From positions 1-5,685 of the forward strand of contig CATZIC010000083.1 of the NCBI GenBank assembly GCA_958419945.1: a DNA stretch of 5,685 nucleotides, written 5' to 3'. This DNA comes from an uncultured Clostridia bacterium (lineage in GTDB: Bacteria > Bacillota > Clostridia > Christensenellales > Borkfalkiaceae). Below are positions 1-5,685 of this stretch, piece by piece. Every line of letters begins with the position of its first letter. Positions within the stretch are counted from its first letter, which is position 1. Position numbers and translations under genes: made by a program. The notes under the pieces are model-generated. The model saw nothing but the letters and a program-made list of their open reading frames with translations, was not told where the DNA came from and searched no databases.

Positions 1-28
1 CAATGTTTTTTGTGAAATATATTTAATC

Positions 29-53
29 CGAAAATTTTCGTTTTCAAAGAAAA
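29..53. other. Small palindromes beyond the terminator
   Basis: A 12-base perfect palindrome, CGAAAATTTTCG, lies at 29-40, followed at once by TTTTC-AAA-GAAAA at 41-53. The second repeat overlaps the T-tract of the terminator. They are AT-rich and short, and could simply be low-complexity sequence. No gene is visible in bases 1-54. Confidence 0.35.
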
Positions 54-83
54 GGTCGGGGGAGCCGTTATGGCTCCCCCGAC
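46..83 (-). terminator. Rho-independent terminator of the RHS operon
   Basis: Positions 55-66 and 72-83 form a perfect 12-bp inverted repeat (GTCGGGGGAGCC / GGCTCCCCCGAC) around a 5-base loop. Read on the minus strand, the stem is followed by C, TTTT, C, TTT, an interrupted T-tract. It begins 18 bases after the TGA stop of the 180-residue gene. The stem is GC-rich in otherwise AT-rich DNA, so it should end both minus-strand genes efficiently. The plus-strand side has no T-run after the stem, so it is not clearly bidirectional. Confidence 0.88.
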
Positions 84-101
84 TAATATGTGTAGAGAAA
101 A

Positions 102-644
102 TCATTCGAAAACGATTTTGTTATTGAACTTATTTAATCTTTTTTTGATGGTTTTCGGGAAGGTGTTTAAATTTGTTGCGAGGGATTGGATTACAATCCT
201 TTTTTTACCAATATATATTATGTATCCTTGTACGATGTCGGATTTTTTGGCATAGCATGTTTTTATTCCCGTTATATCTTGATAATTTATCCGTTTAACT
301 CTGCCCCACAGATTTCTGTATATCAGCTGTTCTTCATCTAAAATCAATTTCCAGTTTACCCCCATCAAAAATGTCCATAAAAAAATTGGACACGTAATAC
401 TAAGTACAATAACTACAAACACGATTCCTGCAATAACATTTGAGAAAGAACCTTGTAACAGCGCCCATAGGCCTAACGCAACAAACATAATGAATCCGAA
501 AGCACCCAGTATTGGCACAAACTTTGGAAACTTTATAACCTCTTTATCGGGGAATTTTGCTGCACGAGTCCTTATTAACGTTAAAACTAATGGAACAACC
601 AAAAATATTAACGACATTGAAAAAAAAGTAAAGAAATGTTCCAT
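102..644 (-). CDS. Small membrane protein with C-terminal PH-like domain; candidate immunity protein
   Basis: Protein of 180 residues with no certain family assignment; it resembles small Firmicute membrane proteins carrying a bacterial PH-like domain (possibly DUF6560-type). Hydrophobic segments lie at about 4-24, 43-63 and 69-93. The loop 25-42 is basic (R25, R27, K30, K34, K38, K41) and the C-terminus is also basic, so by the positive-inside rule the N-terminus is outside and the C-terminal domain cytoplasmic. Residues about 97-172 alternate short beta strands (WKLILDEEQLIYRNLWG, GYIIYIGKKRIVIQS) and end in a basic helix, as in PH-like folds. ATG at 644-642 follows the RHS stop after one base (TAA-T-ATG). 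No purine-rich Shine-Dalgarno is visible in the preceding 20 bases, so translation probably depends on coupling to the RHS gene. A run of eight T on the coding strand lies across codons 6-9, with Met10 just after it. The position directly after an RHS tip suggests immunity; an accessory or unrelated role is possible. Confidence 0.85.
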   Translation of the reverse strand: MEHFFTFFSMSLIFLVVPLVLTLIRTRAAKFPDKEVIKFPKFVPILGAFGFIMFVALGLWALLQGSFSNVIAGIVFVVIVLSITCPIFLWTFLMGVNWKLILDEEQLIYRNLWGRVKRINYQDITGIKTCYAKKSDIVQGYIIYIGKKRIVIQSLATNLNTFPKTIKKRLNKFNNKIVFE

Positions 645-645
645 A

Positions 646-3600
646 TTATTCGAAGGTTAGTATCATATTAAACATGTTAGCCGTTAAATATCTCGCCCCA
701 GATATAATCAGTTGTTTAGCGTGGACCATTAAGGCATTAGTTTGCCGTGCTATTGCTTTTTTCGTGCCATTTGCAACCGTTCTATTAAGAATATTTCTAC
801 TATTTATGAATTTTGAAACTTGCATGCCGGATTTTACATTATTAGCACCTGCACCTGCAATAGCCCCCGTAAAAGCCCCGATTGCAGCCGACAAAAACGC
901 ATTACCCCAATCGACATTTCCATGTTCAAATAGCAAGTCATTACCTACACTTGACGCAAATCCCAAGCCGGCACTAATGGCAATGGACCAACCTAAGCAA
1001 ATACCAGATGCGGCAAGCGCACCATTAATCGCTCCGAAAGCTCCGTCAAAAAATATTTTTCCTACGTTCAGTTTAGTCCAGTCTCCATTGTTGCTAGCCA
1101 ACTGTTGGACAATTGACGTACCCGCAGAAAGAACTCCTCCAATTGCGGCACCTATTGCCATTGCAATAATTAGTGAAATGGCAAAATGTCCGCTGGGATC
1201 CACGCACATAACTGGATTGTCCCCGCAGTATGCGTACAGGTTAAGACCTAAGATAGATTCGGGATCAAGATAGTCAACGCTGTCGGGTGAGATAAAACGA
1301 CCTAATAAAGGATCATAGTATCTTGTTTGCAGATAGTATAAACAGAATTCTTGGTCCCAATAGTAACTTCTGTAACGTATGGGATTAACGTTGCCAATAT
1401 GTAACTCAAAGCCTAATGGCGTACTGTCGGTTGCACTGTCATAGATTTGTATGGCGTAATTATTGAATGTCTTATGATTACCCCAAGCGTCATATTGGTA
1501 ATAACATTCTAGAACGCCGTTACTACTGTAAATTGCAAGGATATCCCCGAAGATATTCTTTTTGTAATAATACTCCAAACCGTTATAGTTAAACCCGCAG
1601 ACGCCGCTAGTATCGTAGTAGTAATAAATGTAATTTTTGGTATCGCCGGTCATCCAACGCTCCATAATAAGGTTGCCGTTATGCCAATAATAATGTCTGT
1701 TGCCTTTAACCGTCCTCAAGCCGTTAATATCGTAGGACATAGTGGTATCGTCAACCTTTTTCAGTAAACGGCCCGTCCAGGTCATAGTTTTTCCGAGATA
1801 GTTTGTAGGATTGCCGGAATCGTCGTAAGTAATAACAATATCGTTATAACTCTTTAACTGATCGTGCCAGGGAGAATCCGTGGGGGTGGGGTAGTTATAC
1901 CTATCCGTTGTTAAAAGTGAGCCTATAGTACCGTTAGCGTACTCATAAGTCTTTTTTTCGGTTATGTTGCCGTTACCGTCGTAAGCAAAGTTATATGCTT
2001 TAGATAGCGTACTGTTGTATTCCCATATAAGCCTGTTATACTCGTCGTACTCATACCGATATAGTGTATTATACGTAACCTCACCATCGTTTGAAAGTTT
2101 TTTCTCTTTTACGTTTTTGATATTGCCGTTTTTGTAGTACTCATATTTAATACTTTCTTTCTCTTGTTCGCCGATTTTAAAGGTTTCGGATTCTATAAGC
2201 GTACCTTGCGTCCCATTTTTAGTGCCTGCATAGCTGTAATTAGAAGTAAACTCGGTTATTTCATCAACAACTAAATAAGATGACAATCTTTTTGCTAAGT
2301 GATTGTATCCATCGTAACCAAAACTACAGCAAGGTGAGTTTTTAGCACCTACTTCGCGGACTCTTGAAATGTACTGCAGCCTACCCTTTGGATCTAATAT
2401 TGTAGAGCGTGATTCAAATGGAGTGGACGCCGTTTCGGAAAGGTAAATATCAGTAGTGGTAACGTTACCCGCTTCTGAAATGGCTTTGCCGACAACCTTT
2501 AGAATACTATCTACGCCTTCGAATTTAACTTTGCTTTGAGTGGTTTTTCCGTCTTTATTTAACTTTTCACTTTCGTAAACTAAACCGTCGGGGTGGGTTA
2601 TGGTAACTTTTTCGTCTGATAAATCGCTGTAAGTTATTGTGGTAGGCGTAGTTTCGTCATTTACGGTTACGGAAACAAGTCTGTCTTTATCATCATATGC
2701 GTAAGTTTCACTATCGCCGTTGGCATAGGTGACGGAATTAAGATGCTTTTCGTCATTCGTAAACGTAATAAGAGAAGTATCGCCAATATTTACTTTATGC
2801 AAGTTTCCGAAACTATCGTATTCAAAACCAATGGTAGAGTCAAAGGCTTTATTGGCGCTGTTATAGCTGAATTGCGCTTGTTGCATAGCGCCATTTTTAG
2901 AATAAGTATAAGCGTTTTTGCTTGAGCCTGATTGCAATTCTTTAACCACTGCGGAATTATCGTAATATACGCTTTTCTCGGTAACGTCGGGGCTTCCTAT
3001 TTCGCCGATAACGCTCGATTGCGACCAATCGACGCCTTCGCTTATATTTGTCTTGATACCATTTTGGTCGGTCGTAGATATAAGTGTATAACCGTCGTAA
3101 GAATAGTTTTCGGAGATGTAATTTTCCAAATTGCTTGCGTAGTTTTTTTCACTAGAAATCATTCCGTTATTGTCGTATGCGTAATGGATTTTTTGGATTA
3201 CAACGCTTCCCGACAAAACCCTTTTTTCCATAGGTCTATGATTGTTGTAATCGTAGCAAACCTTTTCTATTTTTCTGCTGATGGGATTATATGAAGAAGA
3301 TTCACGAAGGCAACCGCAATCGTCATATACCGGGTTCGGAATGTCGTCCGGCGTTTCGTAAGGGGCTTTGGTTAACCTTACGTCGTCAACATATATTAAA
3401 GACTTTTTAGACGACAAGATTACAGTTACTTTGTCGCCGACGTTTCTTTGCCCAAGACAAAACGCAGTAAACTGCCACAGTCCGAGTCTTTTATCCAATT
3501 TATGAGTTAATGACGTCTCCTCTTTTCCATGCACAATTTTTATTTTCAAGGAATTTGTATGGTCTCCATTTGCAACATGAATCCACATAGATAAATAAAC

Positions 3601-5685
3601 GGTGGCTTTTTCTTTGATTTTTTCACGGCTCAAATCAAAAGTCTTTGAAAAGCTTTTTCCGTTTATTGACGAAGTACCGCAAACGTATTTGTCTGTTGCA
3701 ATGCTTCCGCCGAACCAATCGCAGATACTATTGTTAAAATCGTCGTGATAAAGATCCAAAGTATCGGAGTATGAGTTTGCTAATGCCATATAATCGAAAT
3801 TTCTCGACTGTGCGCCGTTGACTTTTATTATCTTGTCGTAATTACAGGTGTTGCCATCTTTTTCAAAGTCGAAGCTATACTTGGAAACAACGCCCATGGA
3901 ACTAAACGCAACGGCGGATAGGGTGTTTTTGTATATCGCATAAGTCGACGAGGTTATTTTCGGTGACGTAGGTTTCTGTGTCGTTTCTTCGGGGGGTGTT
4001 TCTTCCGTTGCAGCTTCGGCTGAGGTTCTTGAAGCGGAATAATTAAACGTTGTGCTTTCAATGGTATTATCACCATAACCTACTGTAAATTCGGAAACTT
4101 TATCGCCGTTAAAATTGTAGGTAAGTTTTTTGCATTTGCATTGTGAGTTTTCAGACGTACATTGTGAGTTTTCTAACGTACAGTCTTTTACTACAAAGTT
4201 GGTATCTGAATAGGCAAATTCCGTTTTTGCCGAGTAGCTTTCGGCAATACCGGAGTGTTGTTTGGTTATGGAAACAAGTTGATTTCCGTCATATTCGTAA
4301 GATACGACCAACGTCTTTTTGTCGTATTCATAATAAAGTTTATTTAACAGGTTTGTGTTATCATCATAATCAAAATACACCGTATGGCGTTTGCCGTCGG
4401 TAATTTTTCCACCCTTTACCACAGAAATTTTGCCGTCGCTATATTCAATTTCTACCATAAAGTTTTTGACGGGCTTTTTAGGTGTTGAGGGTAGAGCGTG
4501 CGCTTCGGTAAGTCTATAGCAACCTGCAATTTTTGTAAATACAAGGGTATTGTTGCTTCTGTCTACCAAGTTAATTTTTTCTTCAGAGATTTTGAATAGA
4601 TCCAACCCCAATTTTTCACAGCGAATTGCGCTTCGTTCCGGTTTTTCTTCAAAACCGTCTGTAAAGACCTGTTCTTTACCCTCCTTGTCTATGTAAATCC
4701 ATTTTTCGTCTTTAAAATAAAGTTCTTGTTGGATATTTAATCTCCAATCATTGCCTACAAAACAATCTTCGGCAAATCTTTTTTTGTAAATACGTGAAAT
4801 GGCGATGGGCGTTACGCTGTCCCCACCGTAAAAATCTTCGAATTTATAGGATAACTCTCCGGTACCTAAATTAATTTGTCCTTTGCCGCAAACACCCATG
4901 TTCTGTGAAACGGCAGTATCGTCCGTTTCCGGACCGAACTTTTTGTATAAAGTAATCGACGCTTTTGCCGATGCGCCGTTTTCATAGTAAGTTATTGTAA
5001 AAGTGGTATCGTCTTTTCCTTTTTCAAGTTTTACGTATTTATAATAACTTAATTTGTTGTATGGAATTATTCCGATTGATCCGTCTGAGTATGTGGCTTG
5101 AACGGTTATTCCGTCTATTTTGAATAAATCGCCGTCGTTATACGTCTTTTTGTTGGGCTGGTTAATGACTGACAGAGATACAAGTTTTTTTACGACCGTA
5201 ATCGTTATGCTTTTCGTTACGGTTTTGCCGTCTTCGGTATATGAAAAGTTAACGGTTTTTTCGCCGAGGGTGGAAAGGTCGCATGCGCTGAAGGTAAATC
5301 CATCCACAATTCTGTCGGTGCCTGCATTGTACACCGCATATACACTGAAATCACTTTTTTTAAGGGTGTCGCCCTGTAAAAAGACGTTTCGGGTATACAC
5401 AGATAAACCGATTATCGTTCTGCTTATGACCGTAATGGGTTGTTCGGCGGTTGCCCCGCAATACTCAATCAGTATGTGATTCATATCTGGATACAGCAAA
5501 CCACTATCGTAAGTATAATCGCTTATGATTTGACTGTAGCCGTCTGAATAATAAGCGCGAACAACCAGGCCGGAATCATCAAAACTTTCGTATTTGTAGT
5601 ATTGCTGTTTAGTGGCGTACGATTCTATTATAATTCCAGTTAATATTCCCGGTGGATCATCCTCTCTTATGCCTACCAAACAGGA
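646..5685 (-). CDS. RHS/YD-repeat surface protein, polymorphic-toxin-like, 5' partial
   Basis: Very large RHS-repeat protein, probably exported and wall-associated. Residues are numbered from the TTG at 5679. Domains in order: Ig-like modules (about 12-244); RHS N-terminal region (about 255-430, with GNDWRLNIQQEL); first YD repeats (about 432-545); Thr/Pro/Glu linker (549-578); jelly-roll insertion (about 640-771, ending IYVDDVRL); long YD array (about 800-1280, e.g. YRYEYDEYNRL, FAYDGNGNITEK); RHS-associated core (about 1283-1498, with YYLQTRYYDPLLGRF and GLNLYAYCGDNPV, ending DPSGH); and a 179-residue C-terminal region. In this family the RHS array forms a shell around a C-terminal effector. 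The frame stays open to the window edge and residue 1 lies at the start of an Ig-like module, with no signal peptide seen. The TTG is therefore unlikely to be the true start. The stop is TAA at 648-646. There are 25 cysteines, many for a secreted Gram-positive protein. RHS identity is sure; toxin activity is inferred. Confidence 0.93.
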   Translation of the reverse strand, partial: SCLVGIREDDPPGILTGIIIESYATKQQYYKYESFDDSGLVVRAYYSDGYSQIISDYTYDSGLLYPDMNHILIEYCGATAEQPITVISRTIIGLSVYTRNVFLQGDTLKKSDFSVYAVYNAGTDRIVDGFTFSACDLSTLGEKTVNFSYTEDGKTVTKSITITVVKKLVSLSVINQPNKKTYNDGDLFKIDGITVQATYSDGSIGIIPYNKLSYYKYVKLEKGKDDTTFTITYYENGASAKASITLYKKFGPETDDTAVSQNMGVCGKGQINLGTGELSYKFEDFYGGDSVTPIAISRIYKKRFAEDCFVGNDWRLNIQQELYFKDEKWIYIDKEGKEQVFTDGFEEKPERSAIRCEKLGLDLFKISEEKINLVDRSNNTLVFTKIAGCYRLTEAHALPSTPKKPVKNFMVEIEYSDGKISVVKGGKITDGKRHTVYFDYDDNTNLLNKLYYEYDKKTLVVSYEYDGNQLVSITKQHSGIAESYSAKTEFAYSDTNFVVKDCTLENSQCTSENSQCKCKKLTYNFNGDKVSEFTVGYGDNTIESTTFNYSASRTSAEAATEETPPEETTQKPTSPKITSSTYAIYKNTLSAVAFSSMGVVSKYSFDFEKDGNTCNYDKIIKVNGAQSRNFDYMALANSYSDTLDLYHDDFNNSICDWFGGSIATDKYVCGTSSINGKSFSKTFDLSREKIKEKATVYLSMWIHVANGDHTNSLKIKIVHGKEETSLTHKLDKRLGLWQFTAFCLGQRNVGDKVTVILSSKKSLIYVDDVRLTKAPYETPDDIPNPVYDDCGCLRESSSYNPISRKIEKVCYDYNNHRPMEKRVLSGSVVIQKIHYAYDNNGMISSEKNYASNLENYISENYSYDGYTLISTTDQNGIKTNISEGVDWSQSSVIGEIGSPDVTEKSVYYDNSAVVKELQSGSSKNAYTYSKNGAMQQAQFSYNSANKAFDSTIGFEYDSFGNLHKVNIGDTSLITFTNDEKHLNSVTYANGDSETYAYDDKDRLVSVTVNDETTPTTITYSDLSDEKVTITHPDGLVYESEKLNKDGKTTQSKVKFEGVDSILKVVGKAISEAGNVTTTDIYLSETASTPFESRSTILDPKGRLQYISRVREVGAKNSPCCSFGYDGYNHLAKRLSSYLVVDEITEFTSNYSYAGTKNGTQGTLIESETFKIGEQEKESIKYEYYKNGNIKNVKEKKLSNDGEVTYNTLYRYEYDEYNRLIWEYNSTLSKAYNFAYDGNGNITEKKTYEYANGTIGSLLTTDRYNYPTPTDSPWHDQLKSYNDIVITYDDSGNPTNYLGKTMTWTGRLLKKVDDTTMSYDINGLRTVKGNRHYYWHNGNLIMERWMTGDTKNYIYYYYDTSGVCGFNYNGLEYYYKKNIFGDILAIYSSNGVLECYYQYDAWGNHKTFNNYAIQIYDSATDSTPLGFELHIGNVNPIRYRSYYWDQEFCLYYLQTRYYDPLLGRFISPDSVDYLDPESILGLNLYAYCGDNPVMCVDPSGHFAISLIIAMAIGAAIGGVLSAGTSIVQQLASNNGDWTKLNVGKIFFDGAFGAINGALAASGICLGWSIAISAGLGFASSVGNDLLFEHGNVDWGNAFLSAAIGAFTGAIAGAGANNVKSGMQVSKFINSRNILNRTVANGTKKAIARQTNALMVHAKQLIISGARYLTANMFNMILTFE
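649..1185 (-). other. Variable C-terminal region: glycine-zipper segments plus basic tail
   Basis: Residues 1499-1677 follow the core. Three hydrophobic Gly/Ala-rich stretches (about 1499-1524, 1541-1580, 1591-1612) each carry the same 13-residue motif, described separately. The last 65 residues (1613-1677) are basic: nine Lys/Arg against one acidic residue, the final Glu. They contain two likely amphipathic helices (around KKAIARQTNALMVHAKQLI). No HNH, HxxE-nuclease, deaminase or ADP-ribosyltransferase motif is recognisable. This is where RHS proteins carry the toxin, so it may be a membrane-active tip, a translocation segment with a short or degenerate toxin, or an uncharacterised conserved tail. 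Confidence 0.6.
847..1158 (-). repeat. Three copies of a 13-residue glycine-zipper motif
   Basis: AIGAAIGGVLSAG (residues 1508-1520, bases 1158-1120), AFGAINGALAASG (1547-1559, 1041-1003) and AIGAFTGAIAGAG (1599-1611, 885-847) align without gaps as A-[IF]-G-A-x-x-G-[AG]-[VLI]-x-x-[ASG]-G. All contain GxxxG spacing. Copies two and three are each preceded by an Asp-Trp (DWTKLNVG, DWGNAF). This is a degenerate internal repeat at the protein level. Confidence 0.75.
1186..1833 (-). other. RHS repeat-associated core domain
   Basis: Residues about 1283-1498 hold the conserved end of the RHS shell: ITYDDSGNPTNYLGKTMTW, MSYDINGLRTVKG, the run of Tyr-rich strands, QYDAWGNHKT, IGNVNPIRYRSYYWD, YYLQTRYYDPLLGRF, GLNLYAYCGDNPV and the closing VDPSGH. 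In characterised RHS and TcC-type proteins this region seals the cocoon, and self-cleavage frees the C-terminal effector near the end of the core. DPSGH is the likely boundary here, but cleavage in this protein is inferred. Confidence 0.88.
3367..3762 (-). other. Jelly-roll (carbohydrate-binding-like) domain inserted in the RHS array
   Basis: Residues about 640-771 lack YD repeats and read as a beta-sandwich. The N-terminal part resembles family openings of the type 'D-D-F-N-N-S...W' followed by a 'NGKSFSKTFDL' strand. Central strands are TVYLSMWIHVA and SLKIKIVHG, a WQFTAF strand follows, and the last strand is IYVDDVRLT. The closing V-D-D-V-x-L is typical of CBM4/9/22-like and other galactose-binding-like folds. 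A role in glycan or surface binding is inferred; no ligand residues can be assigned. Confidence 0.6.
3949..4035 (-). other. Thr/Pro/Glu-rich linker inside the RHS protein
   Basis: Residues about 549-577 are dominated by Thr, Ser, Pro, Glu and Ala (for example EETPPEETTQKPTSPK) with almost no large hydrophobic residues. This is typical of a flexible extracellular linker and is unlike the Tyr/Asp/Gly-rich YD repeats before it. It separates the first, short YD block from the jelly-roll insertion and the main YD array. Confidence 0.7.
4140..4181 (-). repeat. 21-bp tandem duplication encoding a Cys-containing heptapeptide
   Basis: Two adjacent 21-bp copies (4140-4160 and 4161-4181) begin ATTGTGAGTTTTC and end ACGTAC on the plus strand, differing only at their 14th and 15th bases. 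In frame on the minus strand they give CTLENSQ and CTSENSQ, followed by CKCKK. The repeat length is a multiple of three, so the reading frame is kept. It sits in a loop between two YD-repeat strands. Confidence 0.9.
4948..5646 (-). other. Three Ig-like modules at the N-terminal end of the RHS protein
   Basis: Residues about 12-85, 88-163 and 166-244 are three successive modules of 75-80 residues sharing one pattern: an initial hydrophobic strand (ILTGIIIES, IIGLSVYT, LVSLSVIN), then V-x-A-x-Y-x-x-G (VVRAYYSDG, VYAVYNAGT, VQATYSDG), and a closing beta strand. The YSDG strand of modules 1 and 3 and the QGDTLKKSDF / NDGDLFKIDG segments of modules 2 and 3 match Big_3/Big_4-type bacterial Ig-like domains. 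Such modules are stalks or adhesive spacers on extracellular Firmicute proteins. Module 1 abuts the window edge, so more copies and the signal peptide may lie outside. Confidence 0.75.

Noticed and set aside
70..255. Plus-strand 61-codon frame starting in the terminator loop
   Set aside because: It begins inside the terminator hairpin and then runs antisense to the 180-residue gene; there is no ribosome-binding site or homology support.
102..654. Both genes end with the same TTCGAATRAT sequence (proteins ending TFE and VFE)
   Set aside because: A match of about ten bases centred on the TTCGAA palindrome, with no flanking similarity. This is compatible with chance and not enough for a recombination site.
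1186..1233. Frameshift or broken RHS gene at the core/tip boundary
   Set aside because: The reading frame runs uninterrupted from the core through the tip to a normal TAA stop, so there is no sign of a displaced orphan tip within the window.
674..1273. Plus-strand 199-codon open frame opposite the RHS C-terminal region
   Set aside because: It mirrors the Gly/Ala-rich codons of the RHS tip (Pro/Ala-rich antisense product). It has no family resemblance and lies wholly inside a well-supported gene.
2743..3294. Two plus-strand open frames (2743-2925, 2932-3294) inside the RHS array
   Set aside because: They are antisense to continuous YD repeats, and their products resemble no domain. They are chance open frames.
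4143..5479. Plus-strand open frames at 4143-4403 and 5120-5479
   Set aside because: Both are antisense to RHS and Ig-like coding sequence, with no recognisable protein features.
646..5679. Repeated short motifs resembling a repeat array or CRISPR
   Set aside because: The periodicity comes from degenerate YD and Ig-like protein repeats; there are no identical DNA repeats with regular spacers.

Overview
The window is almost filled by one very long minus-strand gene. It encodes an RHS/YD-repeat protein of at least 1680 codons and runs off the right edge of the window, so its 5' end is missing. Base composition is AT-rich. The protein starts with bacterial Ig-like (Big_3/Big_4-type) modules and has the kind of RHS core common in anaerobic Clostridia (motifs such as GLNLYAYCGDNPV and DPSGH). 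A Gram-positive, gut-type Clostridia-like Firmicute is the best guess, but no phylogenetic marker is present, so this is inference.

Layout in transcription order, right to left. At 5646-4948 there are about three Ig-like modules. From roughly 4915 to 4300 lies the RHS N-terminal region and the first YD repeats. A 21-bp tandem duplication at 4140-4181 encodes a Cys-containing heptapeptide repeat. A Thr/Pro/Glu-rich linker (4032-3949) and a jelly-roll, carbohydrate-binding-like insertion (3762-3367) follow. The main YD-repeat array and RHS-associated core end at DPSGH (1186). After this comes a 179-residue C-terminal region with three matching Gly/Ala zipper motifs and a basic tail, ending at 646. 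One base after the RHS stop a second minus-strand gene begins (644-102), for a 180-residue membrane protein with three predicted transmembrane segments and a C-terminal PH-like beta domain. A strong intrinsic terminator at 46-83 closes the unit.

The two genes look like one translationally coupled operon. The layout (surface-delivered RHS shell, variable C-terminal tip, small membrane protein immediately downstream, terminator) is that of a polymorphic-toxin/immunity pair. The most interesting reading is that the tip is membrane-active, because it is made of glycine-zipper segments and has no visible nuclease motif, and that the downstream membrane protein protects against it. This is a hypothesis; the small protein could instead be an RHS-associated accessory or an unrelated membrane protein. 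I see no RNA genes, mobile elements or CRISPR arrays.
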